Shown: positions 7,034 through 13,919, numbered from the stretch's first letter. The stretch: DNA of 13,919 nucleotides from a bacterium (GCA_021802305.1 JAKAAD010000016.1:1-13919), one strand, 5' to 3'. Numbers and translations are program-made. The notes: generated by a model not told the origin, from the sequence alone.

Positions 7034-7600
7034 ATGGCACCCTCCTTCTTCTTTAGTGGTTCTAGTCAAACAAAACTCGATGAGAAGAATCGCTTTGTTC
7101 TTCCTCAAGAGATGCGCTATGGATTGATCGAACAGGGTGTACTGGAAGCTTCCTTAGCTTTAGGGCTTGGGGGTTGTATCGCTATGTATCGCCGCTCGGA
7201 TATGGAAAAAATCGTCGAACAATTCAGGCGTAAGCAAAACGTAGGGAAGTACCAAAAGTTTTTCACACTCTTCTTTTCCACTCTTTACCACACGAGTTGC
7301 GATAAATTAGGACGCATCGTTCTTCCGCCTGCGTTGAAAAAAGCTGTGGGGATCACAAAAGAGATTGTGATCGCCGGGGTATTGAATCGAATTGAAATTT
7401 GGCCGCAAAACCGCTTTGATGCGCAGTTTGACTCCATTCTTTCAGGGAAAAGTGAGGAAGGAGCATTTCACAACATCATTGAAGAGGCATTCGGCCTCTT
7501 AGATGAACAAGAGATTAGGTCGCAACAAGCAACATCCACATCTCCCAGCGGCACTTTTTTGCAACGCGTAATTTCGAAGGAAGAAGATGGAACATTGTGA
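7034..7600 (+). CDS. mraZ: MraZ, regulator of the division and cell-wall cluster
   Basis: A DNA-binding protein of the AbrB-like fold that controls the dcw cluster, usually including its own promoter. Both MraZ half-domains are visible: FSGSSQTKLDEKNRFVLP (7-24) and CDKLGRIVLPP (89-99). The second keeps the DxxGR signature (Asp90, Arg94); the first has DEKNR, with Asn where Gly is usual. The start chosen is ATG 7034, because it places FSG near the N-terminus as in the family; ATG 7001 or TTG 6986 would add unusual residues. It is 188 residues, about 40 longer than typical MraZ; the extra part is an acidic, Ser/Thr-rich tail after residue 145. Its end overlaps rsmH by 14 bases. It is the first gene of the plus-strand operon, directly after the box-rich region. 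Confidence 0.9.
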   Translation: MAPSFFFSGSSQTKLDEKNRFVLPQEMRYGLIEQGVLEASLALGLGGCIAMYRRSDMEKIVEQFRRKQNVGKYQKFFTLFFSTLYHTSCDKLGRIVLPPALKKAVGITKEIVIAGVLNRIEIWPQNRFDAQFDSILSGKSEEGAFHNIIEEAFGLLDEQEIRSQQATSTSPSGTFLQRVISKEEDGTL

Positions 7601-8500
7601 AAAAATTGAACACGTTCCCGTGATGCTGCAAGAGGTGCTTTCCTTCTTTGCGGAAGAAAAGCTGCATGTTTTTTGCGAAGGCACAGTGGGGTTAGGTGGT
7701 CATGCAAAAGCTATCTTGCAAGCCCATCCCGAGATCAAGAAATACATCGCTATGGATCGAGATCCAGAAGCATTGGCGAGAGCAAAAGAGGTGCTTGCTC
7801 CCTGGAAGGATGCGGTTCAATTTATTCATGGAAATTTTGCCGATATAGACAAAGCACTCCTCGATATAGGAGTGAAACAAGTAAACGGTTTTTTTTTGAC
7901 TTAGGAGTATCATCTATGCAACTCAAAAGTGCTCGACGCGGATTTAGTTTTGATAAGGAAGGTCCTCTGGATATGCGCATGGATCCTTCACAAAAACTCA
8001 GCGCAAAAGAGGTTGTCAATCGCTGGTCTGAAAAAGAGTTGGGACATCTCATTAAGACATATGGCGAAGAGAGGCGTTGGAGAAAGGCTGCAAGAGCCAT
8101 TGTATATGCACGTGCAAAAAAACCCTTTGAGACGACGAAACAACTAGCAGATGTACTTGTGCGCGCGTTAAAAGCTCCAGTTTCCGGCAAAAGGCATCCG
8201 GGCACATTAGTATTTCAAGCTCTTCGCATGTGCGTAAATGGCGAGCTCGATGCCATTGCGAAAGGGATTCGCAAAGCTTTGGAGTACTTGGCTCCTAAAG
8301 GACGAATTGGGGTATTGAGCTTTCATAGCTTAGAAGATCGCATCGTGAAGAATATCTTTAAAGAAGCTGCATCTTCTTTGGAAAAGCCCAGACCGCTTTT
8401 GCGACTTCTCACGAAAAAACCCCTTGTGCCGTCCCTGGAAGAAAAGAGAAAAAATCCTCGGTCGCGAAGTTCGAAATTGCGTGTTGCGGAACGATTATGA
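7587..8500 (+). CDS. rsmH: RsmH (MraW) 16S rRNA m4C1402 methyltransferase, apparent frameshift at 7889-7897
   Basis: An S-adenosylmethionine-dependent enzyme that N4-methylates C1402 in 16S rRNA. Two frames together give a complete protein of about 304 residues, the normal length. The first frame (7587-7904) carries HVPVMLQEVL and the SAM-binding CEGTVGLGGHA. It stops right after a run of nine T (7889-7897). The second frame resumes with FFFDLGVSSMQLKSARRGFSF and continues through GKRHPGTLVFQALRM, SFHSLEDRIVKN and the C-terminal RSSKLRVAERL. Reading one extra T joins them exactly at the family motif DLGVSS. The cause may be a sequencing error, a true mutation, or slippage on the T-run that restores the frame in some products. 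The start ATG lies inside the mraZ end, behind a strong GAAGGAAGA site. Its stop overlaps ftsL as ATGA. Confidence 0.9.
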
Positions 8501-8850
8501 ATCGGATTTTTGCATGCATAGCTTTTCTCGCCATCTGTTTGTATGGTTTGATCGATCAGCAAAATAGGCTGACCAAGAAGCAATTGGCTATTCCCCAATT
8601 GACTCAGGAAATCAAAATGATTCATGAGGAAAGCGCACGGTTGAAGTATGTGATCGAACAATTTGAAAATCCTGAACATCTCTTAACTATGTATCGACAA
8701 GGTGCTTTTTCTCAGCTACACTTTCCCACAGAAAATTGCGTAGTTTGCTCCTATCAAGGTTTGGCTCTTGTTCCTGTGGATGTTCAAACAGGAGAAATGC
8801 CTGCGCATGCTGCATTTCCACGTACCTTTGTGGCTACCCTTTCGCATTGA
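8497..8850 (+). CDS. ftsL: FtsL-like small divisome protein
   Basis: 117 residues with one N-terminal membrane segment (about 4-18, FACIAFLAICLYGLI) followed by a charged, heptad-like helix (about 20-60), which is the FtsL architecture: short cytoplasmic end, one anchor, periplasmic coiled coil. FtsL sequences are poorly conserved, so the call rests on size, topology and position between rsmH and pbp3, where C. trachomatis has CT271. The C-terminal part (70-117) is less regular and contains two Cys (NCVVC). Its ATG overlaps the rsmH stop (ATGA) and its TGA overlaps the likely TTG start of pbp3, so the three are translationally linked. Confidence 0.78.
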   Translation: MNRIFACIAFLAICLYGLIDQQNRLTKKQLAIPQLTQEIKMIHEESARLKYVIEQFENPEHLLTMYRQGAFSQLHFPTENCVVCSYQGLALVPVDVQTGEMPAHAAFPRTFVATLSH

Positions 8851-10796
8851 AACATCGATTACTGATTCCACTTCTCTGCTCTTTCATTTTCCTAGGAGCA
8901 GTTGCTGTGCAATTTTTTCGCATTCAAGTGCTTCAAGCGGAAAAATGGCAAGCGATTGCGGAACGCCAACATGAAAGATTTGTAAGAGATGTTGCGAGAA
9001 GGGGTAGGTTTTACTCGAATACTTATTTGCAAAAAGGGCATCCACCTGTACCCGTACCATTTGTCATCGATGTGCCTATTTTTCATCTTTTCGCCGATCC
9101 AAGCGAGATTCCCGCAAAGCTACGCGAAGAGGTCAGCGGGCAATTGGCTCAATTTTTTCCTGGGAAAAAGGAGAGTTTTCAATCAGAACTGGAAAAAAAG
9201 AGTCGCTCGCGAAAACTTGCAACTGCTCTACAAGTAAAGGAGAAGGAAGAGATTGCAAATTGGTGGTTTCCGTATGCAAAGGCGCGAAAGATTGCCAAAA
9301 ATGCTCTCTATTTCGTGCAAGATTTTCAAAGGGCATATCCTTTTGGGAAATTGTTAGGACCTGTTCTACATACGCTACGAAAAGAAAGAGACCCCAAAAC
9401 CGGGAATCCGATTCCCACCGGTGGATTGGAACGCATGTTCGATGCTGTATTGCAGGGCAGAGATGGTAAGAGACTGATCAAGCGAAGCGCGAGAAATGCA
9501 CTGGAGACAGGAAAGGTTGTAATTCCTCTAGAACATGGTGCTGATATTGTTTTAACGATTAATCATTATCTTCAGGCAATTGTAGAAGAAGGAATTGCAA
9601 AAGCTGCCGTCGAGGCAAATGCACAGGCGGCGTGGGGGATTCTCATGGACCCCTATACAGGTGAGATATGGGCACTTGCGCAATACCCATGGTTTGATCC
9701 TTCAAAATATGCGGATTATTTTCAGGATGCTGCGCAACTTGCCCATACCAAAGTGAAAGCTATTACAGATGTGTACGAACCTGGCTCGACATTTAAGCCC
9801 ATTACGATGGCCATTGCACTGAAGGCAAATGCGGAAAGGAAAAAGTCGGGAAAACCCCCGCTCTTTCTTCCAGAAGAAAAGCTCTCTACAAAGCCCTCTC
9901 GATTCCCTGGGCGGAGTAAACCGATTTCCGATACAAGGCTTCATGAGTGGCTCAATCTGCCCATGGCCATCCAAAAATCTTCAAATGTCTACTTGGCAAA
10001 GATCATACAACGCGTGGTAGATTCTTTGGGCCCCTCTTGGTATAGAAATGCCTTAGAAACTATTTTTGGATTTGGACAGAAAACAGGCATTGAGTTGCCT
10101 GCGGAAAGCAGTGGGTTACTTCCACGGATGGGAAAAGTCCATCCCAATGGAAAAATGGAGTGGTCTACCGCGACTCCGTTTTCCTTAGCGTTTGGGCATA
10201 ACATACTTGTCAATAGCATGCAGCTGCTCCGTGCCTATGCCATCATTGCAAATGGTGGATTTGACGTACGTCCCACAGTAATTCGCTCCATAGTCAAAGA
10301 GAGGCAAGATGGTTCTACCGAGGTGATCCTGGACAATCATGCCAAGAAAAGTGTACAACAACGCGTTCGACTCCTTGAGCCTGAAATTGTACGAGAAGTC
10401 GTGCATGCTATGAAATACGTGACAAAACCAGGAGGTGGCGGCGTGATTGCAGATATTCCAAGGTTTACACGAGCAGGCAAAACGAGAACTTCTGAAAAGA
10501 TTGTGAAGGGAGTGTATTCGAAGAAAAACCACATTGCGACTTTTGTGGGCTTTGCCCCTGCAGAACATCCCAGGTTTGTCCTTTTCGTTGCTTTTGACGA
10601 GCCTGAACACAAATGGGTGCCGGGGAAGGGAAGAAATCACATGGGGGGAACTTGTGCAGCTCCTGCCTTTCGCGAAATTGGACGACAAGTGCTCGAGTAT
10701 CTGGGCGTAGAGCCGGATGATCCATTCAATGAAGATTGGAAGTCGGAAGCGCAAGCTCTGCGGGAGTTGTATCATACATGGAATGGCCATTATTAA
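8847..10796 (+). CDS. pbp3: PBP3/FtsI, division-specific peptidoglycan transpeptidase
   Basis: A class B penicillin-binding protein that crosslinks septal peptidoglycan. The start is taken as TTG 8847, which overlaps the ftsL stop as TTGA; it gives 649 residues and puts the single membrane anchor at about 5-24 (RLLIPLLCSFIFLGAVAVQFF). No in-frame ATG lies nearby. The dimerisation region (about 30-230) includes IPTGGLERMFDAVL (189-202). The transpeptidase domain has EPGSTFKP (SxxK, Ser314 and Lys317) and KSSNVY (SxN, 378-380). The third motif, normally KTGT, reads KTRT (545-548, codon for Arg at 10485-10487). It is a single-base difference from Gly, and the rest of the protein is intact. Counterpart of CT270. 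Chlamydiae use such enzymes to build a thin peptidoglycan ring at the division plane. Confidence 0.93.
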   Translation: MKHRLLIPLLCSFIFLGAVAVQFFRIQVLQAEKWQAIAERQHERFVRDVARRGRFYSNTYLQKGHPPVPVPFVIDVPIFHLFADPSEIPAKLREEVSGQLAQFFPGKKESFQSELEKKSRSRKLATALQVKEKEEIANWWFPYAKARKIAKNALYFVQDFQRAYPFGKLLGPVLHTLRKERDPKTGNPIPTGGLERMFDAVLQGRDGKRLIKRSARNALETGKVVIPLEHGADIVLTINHYLQAIVEEGIAKAAVEANAQAAWGILMDPYTGEIWALAQYPWFDPSKYADYFQDAAQLAHTKVKAITDVYEPGSTFKPITMAIALKANAERKKSGKPPLFLPEEKLSTKPSRFPGRSKPISDTRLHEWLNLPMAIQKSSNVYLAKIIQRVVDSLGPSWYRNALETIFGFGQKTGIELPAESSGLLPRMGKVHPNGKMEWSTATPFSLAFGHNILVNSMQLLRAYAIIANGGFDVRPTVIRSIVKERQDGSTEVILDNHAKKSVQQRVRLLEPEIVREVVHAMKYVTKPGGGGVIADIPRFTRAGKTRTSEKIVKGVYSKKNHIATFVGFAPAEHPRFVLFVAFDEPEHKWVPGKGRNHMGGTCAAPAFREIGRQVLEYLGVEPDDPFNEDWKSEAQALRELYHTWNGHY

Positions 10797-12268
10797 AATT
10801 TCTCATCGCGGATGCTTTCGAATATACTGTATACGGAGATCCGGAGATTGCGATCGGAGGTCTATCCTCGAATTCTAAGAAGGTCTCACCTGGTGATCTT
10901 TTTATTGCAAAGAGAGGTCGCACAGTGGATGGGGCGACCTTTATTGAAGAGGCGGTTCGTGCAGGAGCGGTGGCAATTGTTGCAGAGCAATACCATCCTC
11001 GCTTTCCTCACATTGTACAAATCGTCACTAGAGATATTGGACGGTTGGAAGCGCATCTAGCAAAGAGATTTTATCGCCATGCTGACGAAGAACTCTTTCT
11101 CATCGGGATTACGGGAACTGCAGGGAAGACGACGATCTCGTTCCTGATTCGACATCTTTTTGAAGAGCTGGGTGTGCCATGTGGTCTCATTGGAAGCATA
11201 GGTTCATGCATAAAAGGGGAGTGGACGTCCTCTTCACACACAACACCTGACCTTCTCACAACGCATTCTCTTCTGCGTCGGATGGTTGATGAAGGATGTA
11301 GGGTCTGCGCAATGGAAGTCTCCTCTATTGGCCTTGATCAAGGACGTACACTGGGACTGGAGTTCGATGTTGCCATCTTTTCAAATTTAACTCGCGAACA
11401 TCTCGACTATCACCACACAATGCAAGCGTATGGAGAAGCAAAAGCAAAACTCTTTCGCTTCCTCGGAAAAGGGAATAAGCATTTTGAAAAAATTGCCCTG
11501 CTCAATGGCGATGATCCCTACCACGCAATGCTTACAAAGCAGTGTAACGTACAAGTGCGTACGTTTGGATTTTCTGAAGATTGCTTCATGCAGGCAAAAG
11601 ATCTCGCGCTACATCTTACTGGCATGAGTGTTCGCCTCTATGCACAAGGTGAAAAATGGGAGATACAAAGTAGCTTAATAGGACGGCATAATGCATATAA
11701 TCTTTTTGCAGCCTTAGGAGCGGGAGAAGCATGGGGTTTCTCTATTTCTGAGATGGTTTGCGTTCTTTCTTCCTTTTCTACTGTTCCCGGCAGGCTCGAG
11801 CGCGTGGAGAATGCCGCAGGTTTTCACATCATTGTCGATCATGCCCATAAAGAAGATGCACTCCTCCAAGTGCTTCGTACATTGCGGGAGTGTGCACCTG
11901 CGCGCATTATCACTGTATTTGGATGTGGAGGAGACCGCGATCGGACGAAGCGACCAAGAATGGGGGCAATTGCTGAGCGATTGAGCGATGAAGTCATCGT
12001 CACGAGTGATAATCCGCGCTCTGAAGATGAAACGACGATTGCCGTACATATCGTACAAGGCATGGCAAAGCCGGAACGTGCTCGAGTTGTGCTTGATCGT
12101 AAAAAAGCAATTCAACAAGCTATTGCTTTGGCTCGACCATCTGATGTAGTGTTAATTGCGGGAAAAGGACATGAGAAGGAACAAATATTTTCTAATTATG
12201 CGATTCCTTTTGACGACGTGAAAATCGCTAAAGAAATGTGTGCCGCTCTTCCCCTAAAGGTACAATGA
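10778..12268 (+). CDS. murE: MurE, UDP-MurNAc-tripeptide synthetase (meso-diaminopimelate adding)
   Basis: A cytoplasmic ATP-dependent ligase adding the third residue to UDP-MurNAc-L-Ala-D-Glu. It is 496 residues from ATG 10778, a normal MurE size; GGGAG lies 11 bases before it, and it overlaps the pbp3 end by 19 bases. Visible elements: a MurE N-terminal domain (LSSNSKKVSPGDLFIAKRG, 29-47), ATP loop GITGTAGKTT (110-119), the central domain with EVSSIGLDQGR (180-190) and EAKAKLF (220-226, expected carbamylated Lys), and the C-terminal FGCGGDRDRTKRP (381-393). DNPRSE at 411-416 matches the DNPR motif of enzymes using meso-diaminopimelate rather than lysine. The usual DYAHTPDAL reads DHAHKEDAL (354-362), a mild deviation. 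Counterpart of CT269. Confidence 0.95.
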   Translation: MEWPLLKFLIADAFEYTVYGDPEIAIGGLSSNSKKVSPGDLFIAKRGRTVDGATFIEEAVRAGAVAIVAEQYHPRFPHIVQIVTRDIGRLEAHLAKRFYRHADEELFLIGITGTAGKTTISFLIRHLFEELGVPCGLIGSIGSCIKGEWTSSSHTTPDLLTTHSLLRRMVDEGCRVCAMEVSSIGLDQGRTLGLEFDVAIFSNLTREHLDYHHTMQAYGEAKAKLFRFLGKGNKHFEKIALLNGDDPYHAMLTKQCNVQVRTFGFSEDCFMQAKDLALHLTGMSVRLYAQGEKWEIQSSLIGRHNAYNLFAALGAGEAWGFSISEMVCVLSSFSTVPGRLERVENAAGFHIIVDHAHKEDALLQVLRTLRECAPARIITVFGCGGDRDRTKRPRMGAIAERLSDEVIVTSDNPRSEDETTIAVHIVQGMAKPERARVVLDRKKAIQQAIALARPSDVVLIAGKGHEKEQIFSNYAIPFDDVKIAKEMCAALPLKVQ

Positions 12269-12891
12269 TTTTTTTGCTCTTATCGCTCTTTGCTTTTTTT
12301 TCACCTATCCAAGCCGTAGAGTCTCCCGCGCCTTTGATCGTGTTAGATCCGGGACATGGTGGAAGTGCTGATGGTGCAAAAATTTTTCCCGTGATGGAAA
12401 AGCGCATTGCTCTTTTTACTGCAGTGCGCACAAAAAAAGCTTTGGAAGAGCTTGGATATCGCGTCTTTCTTACGCGTTCACGAGATCGATTTGTCGATCT
12501 CGATGAAAGGGTTGCGATGGCAAACCGAGTGGACGCAGCACTGTTCGTAAGCATTCACTTCAATTCTGCCCCGAATCCTGCTGCTCATGGGATAGAAGTC
12601 TATTATTTTAATGAGAAGACCTCCCAACGAACGAAAGCTTCCAAACAACTTGCAATCGAGGTCTTGAAAGCGACGACGCGAAACACATCTGCGTTTCCTC
12701 GAGGAGCCCGTCCGGGAAATTTTTACGTCGTGCGGGAAACGAAGAAAATGCCGGCGATCCTTTTTGAAGGGGGTTTTTTGACCAATGAGCCGGAGAGAAA
12801 TAAACTTGCAGATAAAAAATATCTAAAATCCCTTGCACAGGGGATTGCAGAGGGAATCCATTCTTATTTCGAAAATGCTCCTAAATACTGA
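12265..12891 (+). CDS. amiA: AmiA, N-acetylmuramoyl-L-alanine amidase
   Basis: A zinc amidase (Amidase_3) that cuts the bond between MurNAc and the peptide stem; the chlamydial enzyme has also been reported to have carboxypeptidase activity. The start is ATG 12265, overlapping the murE stop as ATGA. It gives 208 residues with a Sec signal peptide (hydrophobic 2-15, likely cut IQA-V after 17), so the enzyme acts in the periplasm. Zinc ligands are His31 in DPGHGG, Glu45 in VMEKRI and His98 in SIHFNS; catalytic Glu168 is in FEGGFLTN. All are present. It has no cell-wall binding domain and no regulatory helix is obvious. It is the last gene of the operon; no strong terminator follows before the converging tRNA gene. 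Confidence 0.95.
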   Translation: MIFLLLSLFAFFSPIQAVESPAPLIVLDPGHGGSADGAKIFPVMEKRIALFTAVRTKKALEELGYRVFLTRSRDRFVDLDERVAMANRVDAALFVSIHFNSAPNPAAHGIEVYYFNEKTSQRTKASKQLAIEVLKATTRNTSAFPRGARPGNFYVVRETKKMPAILFEGGFLTNEPERNKLADKKYLKSLAQGIAEGIHSYFENAPKY

Positions 12892-12900
12892 GTATAAATT

Positions 12901-12973
12901 GTCCTCGGCGCGAGTTGAACGCGCGACCTGCCGCTTAGGAGGCGACCGCTCTATCCACCTGAGCTACGAGGAC
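12901..12973 (-). tRNA. tRNA-Arg (anticodon CCT)
   Basis: A complete 73-base cloverleaf reads on the minus strand. The acceptor stem GTCCTCG pairs perfectly with CGAGGAC. The D stem is GCTC/GAGC, the anticodon stem GTCGC/GCGGC (one G-T pair) around the loop CTCCTAA, and the T stem GCGCG/CGCGC around TTCAACT. The anticodon CCT reads AGG codons. CCA is not encoded after the acceptor stem. It lies 29 bases downstream of the Nudix-like ORF on the same strand and converges with amiA. Confidence 0.96.
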
Positions 12974-13002
12974 GTAGTATTTTCTTAGAATGGGTTCGCA
13001 GT

Positions 13003-13326
13003 TTACCATCCAAGTTCAGAATAGAATTCTCCTTTTCGCATGGGATGGAAAGCTTTTGAGCGATAATCGACAAAGGAAGAAGGGAGGCCGTGCAAAGAAA
13101 AGAACTCCACACGAGCTTCTCGGATCATTGCCCCACTGGCCGATTCCCCCTCTTCTACATGGCCGGCAACGCAGCCCCACATTCCGTCACAGTAACCGGT
13201 ATTTATTCTCAATTGCAAAAGAATTCGCTGATCTCGTTCTACCATCAAATAGCAATTCACAATAGATCCGATTCGCTTTTTCGGTGGGTTTTCTTGCGCT
13301 TTTTCGAACTGATGGGCAACTTCCAT
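13003..13326 (-). pseudogene. Nudix hydrolase-like ORF with a damaged Nudix box
   Basis: 107 residues, shorter than most Nudix enzymes (about 130-160). The start of the fold is clear: SIVNCYLMVERDQRILLQLR, then GMWGCVAGHVEEGESASGAMIREA. The Nudix box should read Gx5Ex7REUxEExGU. Here G55, E61 and R69-E70 fit, but the continuation ARVEFFS has Val for the first Glu of EE and Phe for Gly, leaving only Glu74. The following RVEFF recalls a later strand of the fold, so an internal deletion between box and strand may have occurred. The ORF stops right after ELGW, where a C-terminal helix would be expected. Most likely a decayed gene, less likely a divergent active one. A modest AAGAG site precedes the ATG at 13326. 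It sits between tRNA-Arg and the MFS fragment. Confidence 0.55.
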
Positions 13327-13355
13327 CGTTACACTCTTTTGTAAGGGGTATAGCC

Positions 13356-13535
13356 CTACATTCTATGCGGTTTCTTCTCTGAAGACAAGCTTGTTTCAGC
13401 CTTTGCTGAAGACTTTTGTGTGGGAAGCATTAGCATGGAAAAGAAGGGGGGCAAAATGCCGTAAAGTGTTGTATCGTAATTCCCTAAAATGTTTCCTACG
13501 ATACAGGCAAAACGCGCTCGTAAAGATTGCGTCAT
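13356..13535 (-). pseudogene. N-terminal fragment of an MFS transporter (ProP/MHS-like)
   Basis: A 59-codon ORF beginning MTQSLRARFACIVGNILGNY and followed by DTTLYGILPPFFS. This matches the start of metabolite:H+ symporters of the MFS, where the first membrane helix reads GNxLEWYDFxLYGxLAP. The residues G14, N15, Y20, D21, Y25 and G26 fit. After PPFFS the frame turns hydrophilic and ends, so all but the first membrane helix is missing. The start is well supported by AAGAGG six bases before the ATG at 13535. A run of six C just after the helix is a plausible frameshift site, but the other frame also ends soon. Most likely the remnant of a transporter gene whose body was deleted. Confidence 0.5.
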
Positions 13536-13851
13536 CGTAAGCCTCTTGAACTAGATGCGCAGAGGGTTTTTTGATGGAGATATTCATGGCTGTGACGAAA
13601 ATCCAACGATGCATTCCGGAAACAGCAAGACTTGCGATGAGCACGAGATTCCTTGGCGGCCTGACCACATTTTTCCAACGAGAGTTATTATGACAGAAAA
13701 AGAAGCGGAGCATGTTCTCGTTTTAAGAAAAGAGACCTCTTGATCTCATGTACATAAAAAATCTTCGTCGAATACGAAGCTTTGAGCGATGCAAAAAAAA
13801 TCGAATACATGAAGAAAACTGCAACATTTTGAATCGTTTACTGTATAGTAC
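13536..13851. other. stretch without a supported gene
   Basis: Between the MFS fragment and gnd no ORF shows convincing family motifs in any frame. A plus-strand ORF ending at 13743 has a weak likeness to the start of RsmE (HIFP, then EKEAEHVLVLRK) but lacks any catalytic region. A terminator-like hairpin lies at 13756-13779. The region may be decayed coding DNA. Confidence 0.4.
13756..13779 (-). terminator. terminator-like hairpin with a T-run on the minus strand
   Basis: On the minus strand CTTCGT-ATTCG-ACGAAG forms a 6-bp stem with a 5-base loop, followed by A and six T (13761-13756). This is the form of an intrinsic terminator, but no minus-strand gene is seen upstream of it inside the window. 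Confidence 0.35.
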
Positions 13852-13857
13852 ATGGAT

Positions 13858-13919
13858 ATGAGTGATGGCAAAGCAGATATAGCACTGATTGGCCTTGCGG
13901 TCATGGGTCAAAATCTTGT
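13858..13919 (+). CDS. gnd: 6-phosphogluconate dehydrogenase, N-terminal end only
   Basis: The frame from ATG 13858 gives MSDGKADIALIGLAVMGQNL and runs off the window. ALIGLAVMGQNL is the NADP-binding GxAxMGxN start that is highly characteristic of Gnd, the oxidative pentose phosphate enzyme that converts 6-phosphogluconate to ribulose 5-phosphate. An in-frame ATG at 13852 is an alternative start. No Shine-Dalgarno sequence is visible, and a -10-like TATAGT (13844-13849) lies only eight bases before the ATG at 13858, so the message might be nearly leaderless. The rest of the gene is outside the window. Confidence 0.88.
   Translation, partial: MSDGKADIALIGLAVMGQNL

Noticed and set aside
13534..13560. 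AAGCCTCTTGAACTA looked like a degenerate copy of the 19-base repeat.
   Set aside because: On the minus strand it contains AAGAGG six bases before the ATG of the MFS fragment, so a ribosome binding site explains it; the match to the repeat is short.
13396..13713. Minus-strand 105-residue ORF overlapping the MFS fragment.
   Set aside because: It runs out of frame with the better supported MFS start, has no ribosome binding site, and shows no family motif.
13733..13742. AGACCTCTTG, ten bases identical to the start of the 19-base repeat.
   Set aside because: The match ends after ten bases and no second arm is present; a chance match or eroded copy cannot be told apart.
13555..13743. Plus-strand ORF with a weak likeness to the N-terminus of RsmE.
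   Set aside because: Only about 25 residues look similar, there is no SAM-binding knot region, and the ORF stops at once. A profile search would be needed to accept it.
1..13919. CRISPR arrays, prophage genes, toxin-antitoxin pairs or a defence island.
   Set aside because: No regularly spaced repeats, integrase, transposase or defence motif was seen in any frame.

Overview
The window looks like a stretch of chromosome from a member of the Chlamydiales, probably one of the environmental, Waddlia/Parachlamydia-like families rather than the Chlamydiaceae. The main evidence is gene order. dnaA, a small TPR gene and a small gene of unknown function lie next to rsmH-ftsL-pbp3-murE-amiA, which matches (from memory) CT275 to CT268 of Chlamydia trachomatis. 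Here the division cluster also starts with mraZ. Base composition is moderate, without strong AT bias. No phage, CRISPR, transposase or clear genomic island is visible.

Layout: (1) 43-2193, minus strand: a tightly packed set (exported protein of unknown role, CPBP-type membrane protease, PP2C-type phosphatase). (2) 2276-4297, minus: glgX, a glycogen debranching enzyme. (3) 4452-5783, minus: a dnaA-family gene. (4) 5995-6825, minus: two abutting small genes, a TPR protein with the look of a type III secretion chaperone and a protein of unknown function. (5) 6826-7033: a divergent control region with repeated GTGGA/TTTCCAC boxes. (6) 7034-12891, plus: a division and cell-wall operon, mraZ-rsmH-ftsL-pbp3-murE-amiA, in which every neighbouring pair overlaps by 4 to 19 bases. 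(7) 12901-12973, minus: tRNA-Arg(CCT). (8) 13003-13535, minus: decayed genes, a Nudix-like ORF with a broken Nudix box and a 59-codon N-terminal fragment of an MFS transporter. (9) 13858 to the end, plus: the first codons of gnd (6-phosphogluconate dehydrogenase).

The plus-strand operon supplies the pathogen-type minimal peptidoglycan and division kit: MurE makes the tripeptide precursor, PBP3 (FtsI) crosslinks it, AmiA trims it, FtsL is a structural divisome part, RsmH modifies 16S rRNA, and MraZ is the likely regulator of the cluster.

No wholly new system could be supported. The points that most deserve a second look are: an apparent frameshift in rsmH at a run of nine T; a KTGT to KTRT change in the PBP3 active-site motif; a 19-base repeat that forms a palindrome after glgX and recurs after dnaA, supplying the stop codon of both genes; a cluster of boxes upstream of mraZ that fits both MraZ and DnaA binding-site patterns; and a DnaA whose DNA-recognition motif is altered. 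All motif calls were made by eye. No database search or folding calculation was run.
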